Origin: Oegoconia quadripuncta
Lineage: Eukaryota; Arthropoda; Insecta; Lepidoptera; Autostichidae
Direction: 5' to 3'
DNA length: 64,000 nucleotides
Assembly (NCBI GenBank): GCA_949316235.1
Contig: OX438742.1
Coordinates: 8,836,815 to 8,900,814, forward strand
Position numbers and translations under genes: made by a program
Shown: in pieces, positions 1 to 11,474 of the stretch
How the letters are laid out: the number at the start of each line of letters is the position of its first letter
Numbering within the stretch: position 1 is the first letter of the stretch
Notes under the pieces: model-generated
Told to the model about the DNA's origin: nothing
Database searches by the model: none
The model's input: only the letters and a program-made list of their open reading frames with translations

Positions 1-3000
1 AGCGGCGCCATCGGTGGCTGAGGAGCAGTGGGTCGTGTGCGGAAGCACTGAACGCAACGGCGTGTGCGCATACGAATAGCGTCGCGAGCGGATAGTATCC
101 AATAATTCTGCGATAAAATAAATTGCAATGTCTGCGGACCGACGTGTAAATGAATCTTATGAAAGTAGTCAATTAATAAAGTTGTGAAAAAATGTCTCTT
201 AGGTAAAATTATTTGATGCTTAGCATCGTAAGATAGGTGAGCACGTTGAATTCTGCCGCCGACCCTGAGAAGACCGGCGTTATCGATAAAAGGTTTGAGT
301 TTTTGTAAACGATTTGAACAATTTTCATTGGTTTTAAGACGTGATACATCATCTGCGAATTCATTTTGTTGCACTAAATGAATAATTCTGTGTTGAGCAA
401 ATTTTATTTCGTGGACTGTAATTTGAGAAGAGGTGTAAGTCTTTGTTTTACGACATTTATGAAAGAATCGTAATATGAGTGAAACGATACGTAACATTTT
501 TGGCAGCGACGAAAATCGCTCGAGAAAGCCTAAGTCTAATGTGTTGGATTGTGATGCAAGAACAACGTTAGTACGCCGTTCTTCATTGGTATGAACATCA
601 ACATTGGAAGTTGGCCACTCGAATTGGGGCAGTTTGAGCCAGGGTGGGCCTGAGAACCATAACTGCTGATTCAATTGAGACGGTAGGACCCCACGGGACG
701 CTGGGTCCGCCGGGTTGTCCGCTGAACGTACGTGGCCCCAATGAGAGGCGGGCACACGGCTGGTAATTTCAGTAATGCGATTGGACACGAAGGTGCGCCA
801 CTCGTGAGATAAGGAACGAATCCAAGCAAGTGTGATCGTAGAATCGCTCCATGCATACACATTGTCAATGGACAAGATATCACCATAAGCGACGAGAATC
901 TTTTGGATCAATTTAGTTAAGAGTAGTGCCCCACATAACTCCAAACGTGGAAGTGAAACACGTTTCAAAGGTGCAACCTTTGTCTTAGCGAGAAGTAGGT
1001 GCACATTTACATTGCCTTCCAAGTCGATTACGCGAAGAAATACGCAACCAGACATTGCTGTCTCCGAAGCATCGGAGAAGCCGTGAATTTGTATAGAATT
1101 GTTATGACGAAGCACATGACGAGGTAAGGAAATATTTTGTAAGAGGGGAAGTTCGGATATAAAGGTGAACCATAAGTCACATATACCCTTTGGCGGAACT
1201 TCGTCCCAGCCTGTACCAGAAATCCATAAAAGTTGGATCAAATGTTTGGCAAATAATGTGATAGGGCTAAGAAAACCTAACGGATCATATATCTTTGCAA
1301 TTTGTGAAAGCATGATACGTTTTGTACATTTTTTAACCGGGGTTTCAACCTGATACGAAAAGGTATCCGATTTAGGATTCCATTTGAGTCCTAAGACCTT
1401 CACTGTAGTATCATTGTCGAGTGCTGAAAGAATTAATGCGTCATCGTGACTTGAATCATTTTGTTTGATAGAAGATAGAAATTCGGAACTGTTACTAGTC
1501 CATTTGCGAAGTTCAAACGTGCCTGCCTTGCAAATGGCTGTAAGCTCCTTTTGCAATATGAGAGCATCTTGAACATTATCCGCTCCCGACACCACATCAT
1601 CAACAAATATATCATTTAGAAGTACTTGCGAAGCATGCGGGAACGCGTCAGCTTCATCGAGTGCGAGCTGGCGTAACGTGCGTAAAGCCAGAAAGGGAGC
1701 GGAAGCCACACCGAACGTCACTGTACATAGTCTATATTCCTGTACAGGGTGGTGGGGAGAGGATCTCCAAAGAATACGTTGAAAGTCGCGATCATGTAAA
1801 TTAAGTTGAATAAAACGATACATCATTTTAATATCAGCTGTAAAAACGACCTTATGAAGTCGAAATTTTAAAAGAACTTCTGGTATATCTTGATGTAATT
1901 TTTGACCAGTTAGTAAATTATCATTAAGTGAGAGACCGTTAGTTGATTTGCAGGATGCATCAAACACGACCCTTACTTTCGTAGTGGAACTTGAATTTTT
2001 CACTACACAGTGGTGTGGTATATAGTAGGGAGTAATGTCACATTCGTTAGGATCAGTGACTGGTTCCATATGACCCAAATCTAAATATTCCTGCAGGGTC
2101 CTGGCATACTCTGCTTGTAAAGCAGGATCGCGAGATAGTTTCTTTTCTAGTTTGTATAAGCGAGATAGAGCAATTTCACGAGAATCGCCGAGAGACGATG
2201 CGTTCTCTTTAAATGGAAGGGAAACTATATATTTACCGTCCTTATCTCTCGTGTGAGTATCGACGTAGATCGCCTCACATCGAGCTTCTTCTTTGGTGAG
2301 AGGCTTGTCGTCAGGTACTGACTCAAGCTCCCAAAATTTTTGAAGTTGCATATCAAGTTGATATGTACTCAAATTTGTACTTAATGAGGGAAATGAATGG
2401 GAAATTTTACCATTAAGTAGATAACCGAAAATACTGTTCATGGCTACAGGCGTGCCCTGTGGGCCTTTTATGTTGTCGTGCAGTAGTATACTGTCAGTGT
2501 AGTCTGAGCCTAGTAATAGTTCAACGGGACGCGCAGAACGTAATTCAGGGTCCGCTAAAGGAAGATTTTGTAAATGAGAAATTTGCTCGAAAGAGCTAGG
2601 TATGTATGGTACGTAGCTGGTTATCTTAGGCAAAATGAGTGCTTCGATAAACAGTTTAGGATTAGATTTATTGTGAGGCGTAACCTCACACAACACGTAA
2701 CCACGTGGTTGTTCATTTTTATCACCAATGCCCGTCACAGTCATGCTGCTATTCGTGTGATAACGTGGTAGACCAAGACGTTGGACACACGACTCTGTGA
2801 TAAGCGTGGCTTGCGAGCCTTGATCAACTAAAGCTCGTACAGATTTAGGAACGTAAGGTCCCGAGTGCATAGGGCGCATGTTAACTAGCGCGGTGGTAAG
2901 GAGAACCGTGCAGTCATTTTTAGAATGCCCAGGTACAGCATGTAAATGTATGGGCGAAGAGGGGCCCGCGTTGGACCGAATTTCAGGGGAAGAGAAATTA

Positions 3001-4484
3001 ATGTAAGTGTTATTCGCTGGGTGCAGCCCAGGGGATGTATTGGATTTTTCTGCATATGAATGTGAATCAGGGGAAAAATATTCAGAATACTCGCTAGTAA
3101 GAGTTACGTTAGCATTGTAGGGTTTCACGTCTTCATGTAATGAAGAGTGATGCCGTTCCGAACAAACACGACAGCTGTGTCTTGATTTACAGTCCTTTGC
3201 GTCATGTCCGTTGCACAAACAATTAATACAGATTTTATTTTCTTTAATAAAATGCTTTCGTTCCATTATAGTTAATTTTGTAAATTGTTCACATTTATTT
3301 AATACGTGAGAATTATCTTTGCAATACGAACATTTCATTCTAATAAACTCATTAATAGAAGTTGCCGCATTATGCACGCTCATAGTGCGCGAAGCGCGAA
3401 CGCCAGATGATTCATTCATTCCTGGTGGTGGACGCTGCGCATCGGAGTGCGAGCGAGACAGCGCGCTGCGTGCCGCGACGGCATGTCGGGTCGAGAACAC
3501 TGGGGTGGCCGAGCGAGCGTTAGCAGCCAGCGGGCGCGACGACAGCGGTGCGTGCGCCCTGGCGGCGGCGGCGCCGCTGCTGTGCATGCGCGAAGGCATG
3601 GAAGACGACATTACTTCGGACGCCGACAGCTCCCTTTCGAGAAATTCTAAAAGTTCACTCACGAGTGGAATGTCACACGATGATATCAAAGAAAGTTCAA
3701 AACGTCGACGAATATCGGGAGAAATTTTGCGTAACATCAAATTCAAAAGAATAAAACTCCAGTGTTCGACTGGTAATTCCAACGACTGTAAAGCAGTTAA
3801 GTTTTCATGATAGACATTTAAAATATTACGTAAACTTTTTTCAGTATGTTTGTCAGTGACTGGTTCAAGATCGATAATTTTATCCAAGTGTTTGGTGGCA
3901 ATAATACGTTTATTTTCGTAGCGACCGATTAAAACTGCCAGTGCAGTATCATAGTTAGCCTCGGTAATAGGAATCGATTTAATGAGATTATAAGGTTCGC
4001 CTCGTAAGGACAATAACAAATAACGAAATCGCTCAACATTTGACAGTCGTTCATTATCATGCACTAATGATTTGAATAAATCGTAGAATGCACTCCATTC
4101 TGTTAAGTTACCGTGAAAGGTTGGCAAAGCGAGCGAAGGCAAGTTTACCTTTGGATGATGGCATGAATGTTCACCGGTCGGTGTCACACTGTTAGCGATA
4201 CTAGCCTTCCGCTGTGTAATTTTTATGTTATCTGAAGCGACTTGAACTTTATAATATAAATTATCGAACCTTTCCCTAATAAATAACTGTTCTTCCTTTT
4301 TGAACTCGCCGCTTTTTGCTAAAAGTTTTTCTATTTTAGCCTGAACTTGAAAAAAATTCTTTTTAACGGCGTTGAGCTCTTTTACTCGTACACGAAATTC
4401 AGCTTCATCTTTTATACACTCAACCATACGCTGTAACGAATTGAGATAAATATCTCTTTCAAAAGTTAATTGTTCTAACTCCAT
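1..4484 (-). mobile_element. BEL/Pao LTR retrotransposon gag-pol polyprotein, 5' part (runs off left edge)
   Basis: One open frame starts at the ATG complementary to 4482-4484 and stays open to the left edge, about 1,494 codons. Long stretches checked by eye have no stop. Order of domains: N-terminal coiled-coil-like segment; DUF1759-type gag (residues about 110-170); two CX2CX4HX4C zinc knuckles and a third Cys/His cluster (about 380-445); retropepsin with a DQGS active-site motif (about 550); reverse transcriptase with the FVDD catalytic motif at 1596-1607 (about residue 960); RNase H with a GFSDAS block near 1070; and the start of the integrase His/Cys zinc-binding domain at 60-140. This order and the DQGS protease are typical of BEL/Pao elements. 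The integrase core and 3' LTR lie outside the window. An undamaged frame of this size suggests recent insertion. It probably sits in an intron of the sushi gene, antisense to it. Confidence 0.93.
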
Positions 4485-5943
4485 GTTAACTAATAAAATA
4501 TAAGTTTGTGTGTAAAAATGTGTAATATAGATAATATAGTAGTAAAATGTGGATAACTTGTGTAGTATATAGTATATATGTATAATATGTAAATAGGATT
4601 TCTTGTTCAGTACGTAATACGTGAACAATAATAGTGTGTTACACTAAATCGTAGCAAATAATATTTAGCACGTAATGCAACTATATTATTATGTTTAGTA
4701 CGTAATACATAAACATGTACTATTAGTGTGACAATTCGACAAATTAATACTCAGCACGTAATGCCAGAAGTATTACCCTAGTACTTAGTACGTAATACAG
4801 AAGTACCGGTTCTAGAAAGGGAATGGTGATGATAAGAATGTGTTATTTTATTAACCTTGATAACGTTGTATAGTATAGCGTAGCACGGGCACGCGGAACA
4901 ATGAGCGGAGCGACGTACGACGGTCGTCGGTCGACACGTTGGCGCTTGACCGACCCAACTACCTACCCACGGCGAAATTGTGAATGTTCACAAAAAGTGG
5001 AAATTTGGTAAAATCGTAAATTCTACCTAAAGTACCGCTTAGTAATGAACAATGTACGTCTCGTAAAGACAGTACGCAGTGGTATTGTCGAAAACAATAC
5101 GTAAATATGATGAGAATTGAATGTTAACTTGGTTGACTGACGGTATGTCACCGTATCGAATGTAAAGAAAACTATCGAAAAATAGCTTTTCTAGTAAAAT
5201 ATGTTAGCACAAAATACCTAGAAGCCAAGTGGATATGGCTCGAAGGTTCAACAAGTATGTATAGGAAATTTACCGCAGATGATTATCGCCTTGTATCGTC
5301 ACTCACCAGATCGACAGGTCCTCGTCTTCTTGGGGTACCCCTGATGATGGACTCCACAGGGTGCTGGTAATTGGCGCGTCTAGGCACTGCACTAACACTT
5401 CGGTTTTGGATTAATAGCAAAATTAGAATTTTTAGTAATTTCTTTGATGCGCAGATACAACGAGTGCGCGGGAGTAGTTGGAACAGTAGTTGATGGCAGC
5501 ACCGTCGCTGCGGTTTTTTAACACGGATATTGTGTTCGATACAATGCGTTTTTGTTACAGGGTTTTTAAACTAAGAAAAGCGGATATAGGTAGTTTGTGC
5601 TAACAATTACAAAAATAAACTAAAGTACGGAACACTGATAATTAAGTAATAATCAGTAATCCGTCACAACCATATAATTCCTAACCTGTTTAAATCTTTG
5701 AATTAATATAATAACAACCTGCCAATTAACCTTAGCAAACCTCACGAAATAATCAGCGAAATCAACGAAATGCAAATAATCCCTCCTAATCCCTAGCAAA
5801 CATTTTCAAGCGCAATAGAAGAATGTCGTAAACGAATGTAACGCGGCCGGTTGCCACTTTGCCATATAAGGTTATCGGAAAAACAAAACGTAAGCGCGTT
5901 TTAAAATACAGTCAACGCCATCTAGCGACGCGTGCGGGTATCA
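4485..5943 (-). mobile_element. Leader and probable 5' LTR of the BEL/Pao element
   Basis: This stretch lies immediately upstream of the gag start on the minus strand and has no coding frame of note, so it should hold the untranslated leader, primer binding site and 5' LTR. Neither the primer binding site nor the LTR edges could be fixed, because the second LTR is outside the window. The distal part (5820-5943) includes a gcgccatctag-like stretch, often seen in lepidopteran LTR sequences. The right boundary near 5943 is a guess. Confidence 0.45.
4609..4798 (-). repeat. Degenerate ~88 bp tandem repeat in the retrotransposon leader
   Basis: The plus strand shows agtacgtaatac at 4609, 4697 and 4787, alternating with agcacgtaatgc at 4667 and 4753. 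Same-type spacings are 88, 90 and 86 bp, so this is an imperfect repeat of about 88 bp with a little over two copies. It lies between the gag start and the putative LTR. Confidence 0.75.
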
Positions 5944-6026
5944 CCGCCACTCTTAGCCAATGCATTATATTTTGACGAAATTTTCGTTTGTTTATTTAAT
6001 TTGTGTAATGTTCGAGTAGAATAAAA

Positions 6027-6602
6027 TTAATCGTTTGACTATTTCTTCTTGTAAACTTGTAATAAGTATAAGTAAGTATAAGTATAAAAGCCAGTCTAGT
6101 CTTATCCAGAGTTTTCCTTTAATTTTATTTATATTCGTATTAAAAGCAGAAAGGGAGGCATTCGCCCAGCAGTGGGACGCTATAGGCTAGATTAAATTAG
6201 AAGATGTGTCCCACTACGCTGGACAGTCGATTTTTTTATGTACCAATAGTAGAAGGGGGCATCACCATATCTCTAATACAGCTGGGACCAGCTGAGGGTT
6301 CTTCGTCAGATATAAAGTTAATCGTTCGACTATTTCTTCTTGTAAACTTGTAAGTATAAGTATAAAAGCCAGTGTAGTCTTATCCTGAGTTTTCCTTTAA
6401 TTTTATTTATATGCGTATTATAAGCAGAAGGGGAAGCATGCGCCCAGCAGTGGGATGCTATAGGCTAGATTAAATTAGAAGATGTGTCCCACTACGCTGG
6501 ATTTTTGCAATGACAGTCGATTTTTCTATGTACCAATAGTAGAAGGGAGCATTACCATATCTCTAATACAGCTGAGACTAGCTGAGGGTTATTCATCAGA
6601 TA
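6027..6602. repeat. Direct tandem duplication, unit about 290 bp
   Basis: Copy 1 (6027-6317) and copy 2 (6318-6602) share nearly all their sequence, including a TATA-like ataaaagcc stretch, a cgcccagcagtggga block and the end gctgagggtt. Copy 2 has a 12 bp insertion near 6503 and a shorter aagtata run at its start. The cagcagtggga...ataggct block resembles 3' ends of lepidopteran non-LTR elements. The short open frames within it look like chance. Confidence 0.8.
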
Positions 6603-6837
6603 CTTCAGACCTTCGATTTTTGACATCAAGTGAAGCGGCCCACCAAGTTGAATATTTTTTGTGAAGGCGGTATATGTCGATCTCTAATAGTTTGGTTGGG
6701 CTCTTGTGTTTCCTAATCAGGGTCACCAGGTACTCCAGATCTTCGATTATCCTAGTTTTTATAGTTTTCCCTTTATGTGGCCATTGAACCATAACTCTGT
6801 TCCAAATTTCAGCTCTCTGAGTTTATGGGAAGTACTA

Positions 6838-7205
6838 GTTCTATTTTGATGATCATGAGTGAGTGAGTGAGTGAGTGAGTGTCATAAATGCGAAACTTTG
6901 CGTTCGCTTAACTTCGGAACTAAATGACCTACAGACTTGAAATTTTGGATTTTAAGTATGTGATTATAGCTTATTGGATGACGAAAATTTCTGCGTTCTA
7001 GTCTTATCCAGAGGTTCTAAAATAGGGGCCTGAAAATGCGGCGAAATGGTTCCAGTAAAGGATGGTACGGCAGTGTTTGCTTCGCGCTCGACTTGGCGGG
7101 GGCACTGCCGTGCCCCCAGATGCTTTCGAGCAGATTGAATGTCATAACATATTTCAACCACTCTCGACTCGCTATAATGATATAGTTAGAGACTTCGATT
7201 CTATT
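6838..7205. repeat. Interspersed repeat with (GAGT)n head, possibly a non-autonomous Helitron
   Basis: A gagtgagtgagt run at about 6856-6881 leads into a sequence with a strong GC hairpin, gggggcac-tgcc-gtgccccc, near 7098. A microsatellite head and a terminal hairpin are common in lepidopteran Helitron-like repeats. No CTRR end could be assigned. The right edge meets the truncated env frame at about 7205. Confidence 0.45.
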
Positions 7206-7208
7206 TAA

Positions 7209-8717
7209 CATCTTATCTCAAAACATTCAAAACGATCTGCATGGTTTGGTGCAGTAGGCACGATCTTTAAACATCTATTCGGAACAATGGACCAAGATGA
7301 TGCTATTATCTATAACAACGCTATTCAAACCATCGAAAACGATGAAAAAGATATGGCAAAATTAGTAAAGGACAGTATATTGGTAACATCCTCGACACTA
7401 TCCTCATTTAAGGAAATTATAAGTAAAATTAGTATCAATGAACAAACTTTGAATAGCGCTGTTGAAAATCTATCGATATCTGTTAAAAATCTGACTATTG
7501 TTTCAAACAAGTTAATTATAAGATCCAAGGTTCTAGAATTAATTAGTATCATAGAAAATAGCCTTTTGACGTTATCCTTTAAGTTGGAAGATATTATAAA
7601 TGCCATTATGTTTAGCAAATCAAATATACTTTATCCTGCGATAATTACCCCAAAACAACTATTTAATGATTTGGTGAATAATTATAGATTTTTGCCTAAT
7701 TCAAAAATCTTACCGGTGTCCCTAGTTTTAGATCATATACATGTTTTAATGAATATATCCGAAATCTCTAGTTATTATATGGATAATAAAGTCGTTTTCA
7801 TTCTAAAAATACCTTTGGTAAATTCAAAAGAATATAGCCTTTACCAGAATGTACCATTTCCAGTGGCACACGGTAACTCGACACCAAGTTCATACTCGGT
7901 GATAATACCTTCCAGTAACTATATAGGTATAACTAGAGATAAGTCATATTATTGTAAGCTAAGTAGTCTTATGGATTGTAAGGTATTAAGTAGCCAATTC
8001 TATATCTGTGAAATAGGAAATGTTTATTCCACTTCCGCAACGCCCACATGTGAAAGTGAAATTATGATGAAAGTATTAACTTCGAAACCTAAACAATGTA
8101 ATACAAAATTTATCTATGGAAACATGGAAATATGGCAAAGGCTGCAAAATAATAAATGGGTATACGTTATATCTCAAAAATCTAAGCTTTCTATAGACTG
8201 TCATAAAGCAGAATTATTCGAATCTGATATTATCGGTACTGGTATCCTAACTCTACCTAATGTGTGTATTGGATATTACAAAGACACACAATTAGTACCT
8301 AAGTATACTACCAGAGTCGAATTACAACCTATTTTATCCAAGTTTGAACTAATTAATGATACCTGTTGTAATTATGTAAAATTCAAGGAACTTGAACCTA
8401 AATTAAAATTAGTAAATTTAAAGGACTTGAATTTGGACTCACTGTCGAAATCCGAAATGACTCAAAATCAAATTGTAAACGACTTAGACAAAATAAGTAA
8501 CAAGCCTCATATAATTTTGTATGGAAATTACTATTCATATTCTACAATTGTAATAATCCTAGTAATAATTAGTTATTTTCTTTATAAATTCGGTAAATCT
8601 GAAAAGATTAAGATGCTTCTTACCTCTACTTTCCCTAAGAGAGTCACAACCTCCTCATCACCTCCTAATATCATTACTGAAACTCCACTTCCATCTCCTC
8701 GCATCAGATCCACATAA
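7209..8717 (+). pseudogene. 5'-truncated env (baculovirus F-like fusion protein, transmembrane subunit) of an errantivirus-type retroelement
   Basis: The frame is open from just after a TAA at 7206 to the stop at 8715-8717. Its first ATG is at 7287 (476 codons from there). Upstream of that ATG, in the same frame, a basic Lys-Arg pair is followed by a small-residue and aromatic stretch. This is where the cleavage site and fusion peptide lie in baculovirus F and errantivirus Env proteins. A long helical region follows, then a Cys-containing ectodomain, one transmembrane segment (about residues 420-437 counted from 7287), and a short Ser/Pro-rich tail. The signal peptide and the N-terminal subunit are missing, cut off at about 7205, so the copy is broken. 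Gag and pol of this element are absent. It is on the opposite strand from the BEL/Pao element and is therefore a separate insertion. Confidence 0.8.
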
Positions 8718-8758
8718 CATAAACCACACTCTTTGAGAGTGTGAGTTTAGTCTCAGCC

Positions 8759-8765
8759 GGGGAGA
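8759..8765 (+). promoter_or_regulatory. Polypurine tract of the env-carrying retroelement
   Basis: The run ggggaga directly abuts the proposed start of the 3' LTR and lies 42 bp after the env stop codon. That is the position expected of the plus-strand primer. Confidence 0.6.
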
Positions 8766-9001
8766 TGTTATACCCTTGAACCTGTATAAGATGATGCTGA
8801 GCCATCTCCAACCCCTCACCTTCAGACCTCACCGTCATCGTCTCTCGCCTCTCCCGCAGGCAGTTCAGTCCCGACCTCTGACCGCGACGCGCATCTATCC
8901 AGATTACCGAATCTATAAGTCTTAATTTCTACCTAGTTTAAATCAAATAAAAACCTTCTTCTTTTTTTTTTTAAAAGACTTTTAACGAATCCCATATAAC
9001 A
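8766..9001 (+). mobile_element. 3' LTR of the truncated errantivirus-type element (236 bp)
   Basis: It starts tgttata and ends tataaca, a perfect 7 bp inverted repeat with TG...CA ends, directly after the polypurine tract. A polyadenylation signal AATAAA is at 8946-8951, followed by a T-rich run. No second LTR is present upstream, which fits 5' truncation. Confidence 0.75.
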
Positions 9002-9485
9002 GTTCGCTAGGCCAGCAGGGGCGAAGAGTTTAATGACCTGAGACACCAGCCTAATAGCGATAAGCAGGTTTCATGTCTATCATGTCTGAGACAAAACTTA
9101 CATTCGCCTGACAGTGGTAGACTCACTATTTTTTTTTAATTTTATTTATTCCGAATACCAACAGCTGCGATAACACTAATAGAAACTATTATAAGAAACA
9201 GAGACCCAATTACAGGTCCTCACAAATATGCAATGCATCTTATTGAATTATACATTATATAATTCAATAACATGCATTAACACACTTGTACATTAAAAAA
9301 AATATATAAATTAAATGAAGCCATTAAAGAATTGTTGATTTAATTGACGCCTCGCTGACATAAAACTAGTGTTAAAAATATATCTTATCAAATATATATC
9401 CCTATCCTGCAAATTATATTATATTGACTGCTGTTCCGTCACATTCCATCAATTGATGATACAGATTGTAACTTTTCTTCATCAG
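9002..9485. other. Intronic AT-rich DNA, no gene seen
   Basis: This lies between the LTR end and the first visible sushi exon. It contains T-rich runs and no coding signal. A T-rich stretch ending in atcag at 9485 serves as splice acceptor for the next exon. Confidence 0.6.
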
Positions 9486-9671
9486 AAATCACATGCCCAG
9501 ACCCGAAAGTGCAGGCCAAGAGCAGTACAGGGCTGGTGGCCGTTACGACTACACTGAGCATCGGTGGTGAGGCGCACTACCGCTGCGAGCGAGGGTACAG
9601 CATCAAAGGAAACCAAACGAGATCATGCCGCCCAAAGGGACTGTGGAGCGGGTCGCCACCTGTTTGCTTCC
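9486..9671 (+). CDS. Sushi/CCP-domain membrane protein, internal exon 1 in window (one CCP module)
   Basis: This 186 bp exon has a ttcttcatcag acceptor and a CC/gtgagt donor; both boundaries are phase 1, the usual arrangement for CCP-module exons. It encodes one complete CCP: Cys-Pro at the start, YRCERGY in the middle, and a C-x-x-x-G-x-W-S-x-x-x-P-x-C end. CCP modules are extracellular binding domains. It joins in frame to the next exon at 11475. Earlier exons must lie left of the window; none was seen in 1-9485, where retroelements occupy the DNA. The protein may be related to Drosophila furrowed (C-type lectin plus CCPs plus TM), but that rests only on domain layout. Confidence 0.85.
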
Positions 9672-9689
9672 GTGAGTTTAAATTTCGAT

Positions 9690-10022
9690 TTTTATTTTAT
9701 GCGTAACGGGTTGGTACTTTACCTCAATCACACCTGATGTTAAGTGAAGATAAGGTCGAAGGTGGAAGCGTCCTGGCCCGGAAACCCCAACACATTTGGG
9801 AGACTGGCTATCTTATCTCTGACAACCGGAACACAACAATGCTATTAACATTGCTGCTTGGCGGCAGATTTAGATAGATGGTGGTAGCTAGCCTGGCGGA
9901 TATTTAAAATGCCCTACCACCAACCAAACCGAGTACTAAGTACATGTACCCCGCAGGGGATCGAACCTGCGACCTCCGAATCGGAAACTCCATGTTGATT
10001 ACATTGAGCCACGGAGGCGGTT
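9690..10022 (-). mobile_element. tRNA-derived SINE, family A, full-length-like copy
   Basis: Read on the minus strand, the head has a tRNA-like A box (TGGCTCAATGTAA) and B box (GGTTCGATCCC), followed by a conserved body and an A-rich tail at the left end. Near-identical body sequence recurs at 24145-24438, with fragments at 11937-12165 and 35262-35352. The lack of a good cloverleaf and the copy number rule out a functional tRNA. Confidence 0.8.
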
Positions 10023-10116
10023 ATATTCGATAATTAAATCGCGCTATAATTTCATTCAGACATGGTCGCTATATCATTGGTACTTCGCATAACTTTGTAG
10101 CTTTGTTTGAGAATGT

Positions 10117-10378
10117 ATACAAAGATGAAATTGAATTCGTGTCATTCCTGTTTACTGGCGACTCCACTTCTGAAATACGAACAACTTTCCAATAGCAACC
10201 ATAGCCGAATTCAGCCGAAAATTGTTGGACTTCCATACTAAAGGTAGTTTCAGAATGGTTTACTTTGTATGAGTAGGTAATCGAAATTTTTTTGATGGAA
10301 TTCGACTCTGGTTCCTTCGGAAATTTGTTCGTAATCTAGAGTGGCGGCAAATTCAAATTCACCTGTATGTATAGAACA
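10117..10378. mobile_element. Foldback MITE, diverged copy of the element at 35484-35750
   Basis: The two ends are inverted versions of one another (gaaattgaattcgtg... and ...caaattcaaattcac), with an internal palindrome around ccgaaaattgttgg. The body matches the MITE at 35.5 kb across most of its length, but the terminal tacaggg is degraded here. Confidence 0.65.
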
Positions 10379-10934
10379 CATTATTTTAGAGTCGGTACCT
10401 AGTCGATAAAAATTATGTTATCATTTCAGTAAGTAGTACGTAGGTATTTACATATTGCATTTTTGGTGAAACCAGCGTACACTATTACCTTATTGCATTC
10501 CATTCATAAAATGATTGTGGTCAAACAAATAAAATAATTACTAAAATTTTCAAATGCTTCCTAAAATAAAAATATAATGTGTAAATGAAAAAATTTGCAA
10601 GATTTATTTTGTTATGCATTACGAGTTCTTGAGTGAAGACGAAAGCTATGACACTTTTATTATTTTAAACCTCTTTTTCTTCTTCCATCACATCATCATT
10701 CGAAACGTAATCGCAGAAAATTAATTATCAACTCACCGAATTCACTCACTTTTAAAAACTCAATATCACCCCGTAGGGCGGTTGCGGTGAGGAAATGTCT
10801 CGACATTTCGTCTCTTCGGGGAGACTACAAACGTTTCAGAGGTCTGCTTGTTCCAGGTGTTCTTCGCATTTCCTTCCATGCAGCATGTGCAATGACTTCT
10901 ATTTAACTTAATTAACTGTAATGTGTGTGTCGCT

Positions 10935-11163
10935 AAATTCCAACTATCCCAACTAATATTATAAATGCGAAAGTATGTGTGTGTGTGTGTGTATGTCGTA
11001 TATTGTATGTTTGTTACCCCTTCACCCTAAACGGCTGGACGGATTTGGATGAAATTTGGTTTCAGACAGATTAGGACCTGGATTAACATATAAGCATATT
11101 TTTTTGCTGAACCAATTTTGATGAAATCGTCCACGCGGACGAAGTCGCGGGCGGAATGCTAGT
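10935..11163 (+). mobile_element. LEP1-like non-autonomous Helitron with (GT)n microsatellite
   Basis: It contains ttataaatgcgaaagt, a (GT)n tract at about 10976-10993, the aaacggctgga/gatgaaatttgg core, and the end cgcggacgaagtcgcgggcggaatgctagt. This matches the widespread lepidopteran LEP1 Helitron layout, which ends in CTAG next to a T. Confidence 0.7.
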
Positions 11164-11474
11164 GGATCAAATAAAGTTATCTTATTCTTAATTGATTCGG
11201 GCCTTCGTAATATTTAACGTATTAACATCTATTACTCAGAGATTTAGCGGGCGATACGCATCATAGTTTTTTTTGATTTGCGAAAGAGAAAAAACGCTTT
11301 CAAATTGAGTATTTTTTTGAAATAATGGTAAACATCAGAATCACAATCCATTTAACCATCTGCTAGCTCAAACTCTGTGACCTATAGGGGTTTAGTAAAT
11401 CGGATAGTAATCGAGTGATGAATACCTCCACAGTTAGCTCGACACTTAATTAAACTGTAATTACTTTCCACAGC

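Noticed and set aside
3319..3810. 163-codon plus-strand open frame over the gag region
   Set aside because: It is the antisense of the GC-rich part of the BEL/Pao gag frame. The minus frame has clear zinc knuckles and gag homology.
9950..10022. tRNA-like sequence
   Set aside because: It has A and B boxes but no convincing cloverleaf, and the same head with the same body recurs at 24.4 kb, so it is a SINE head.
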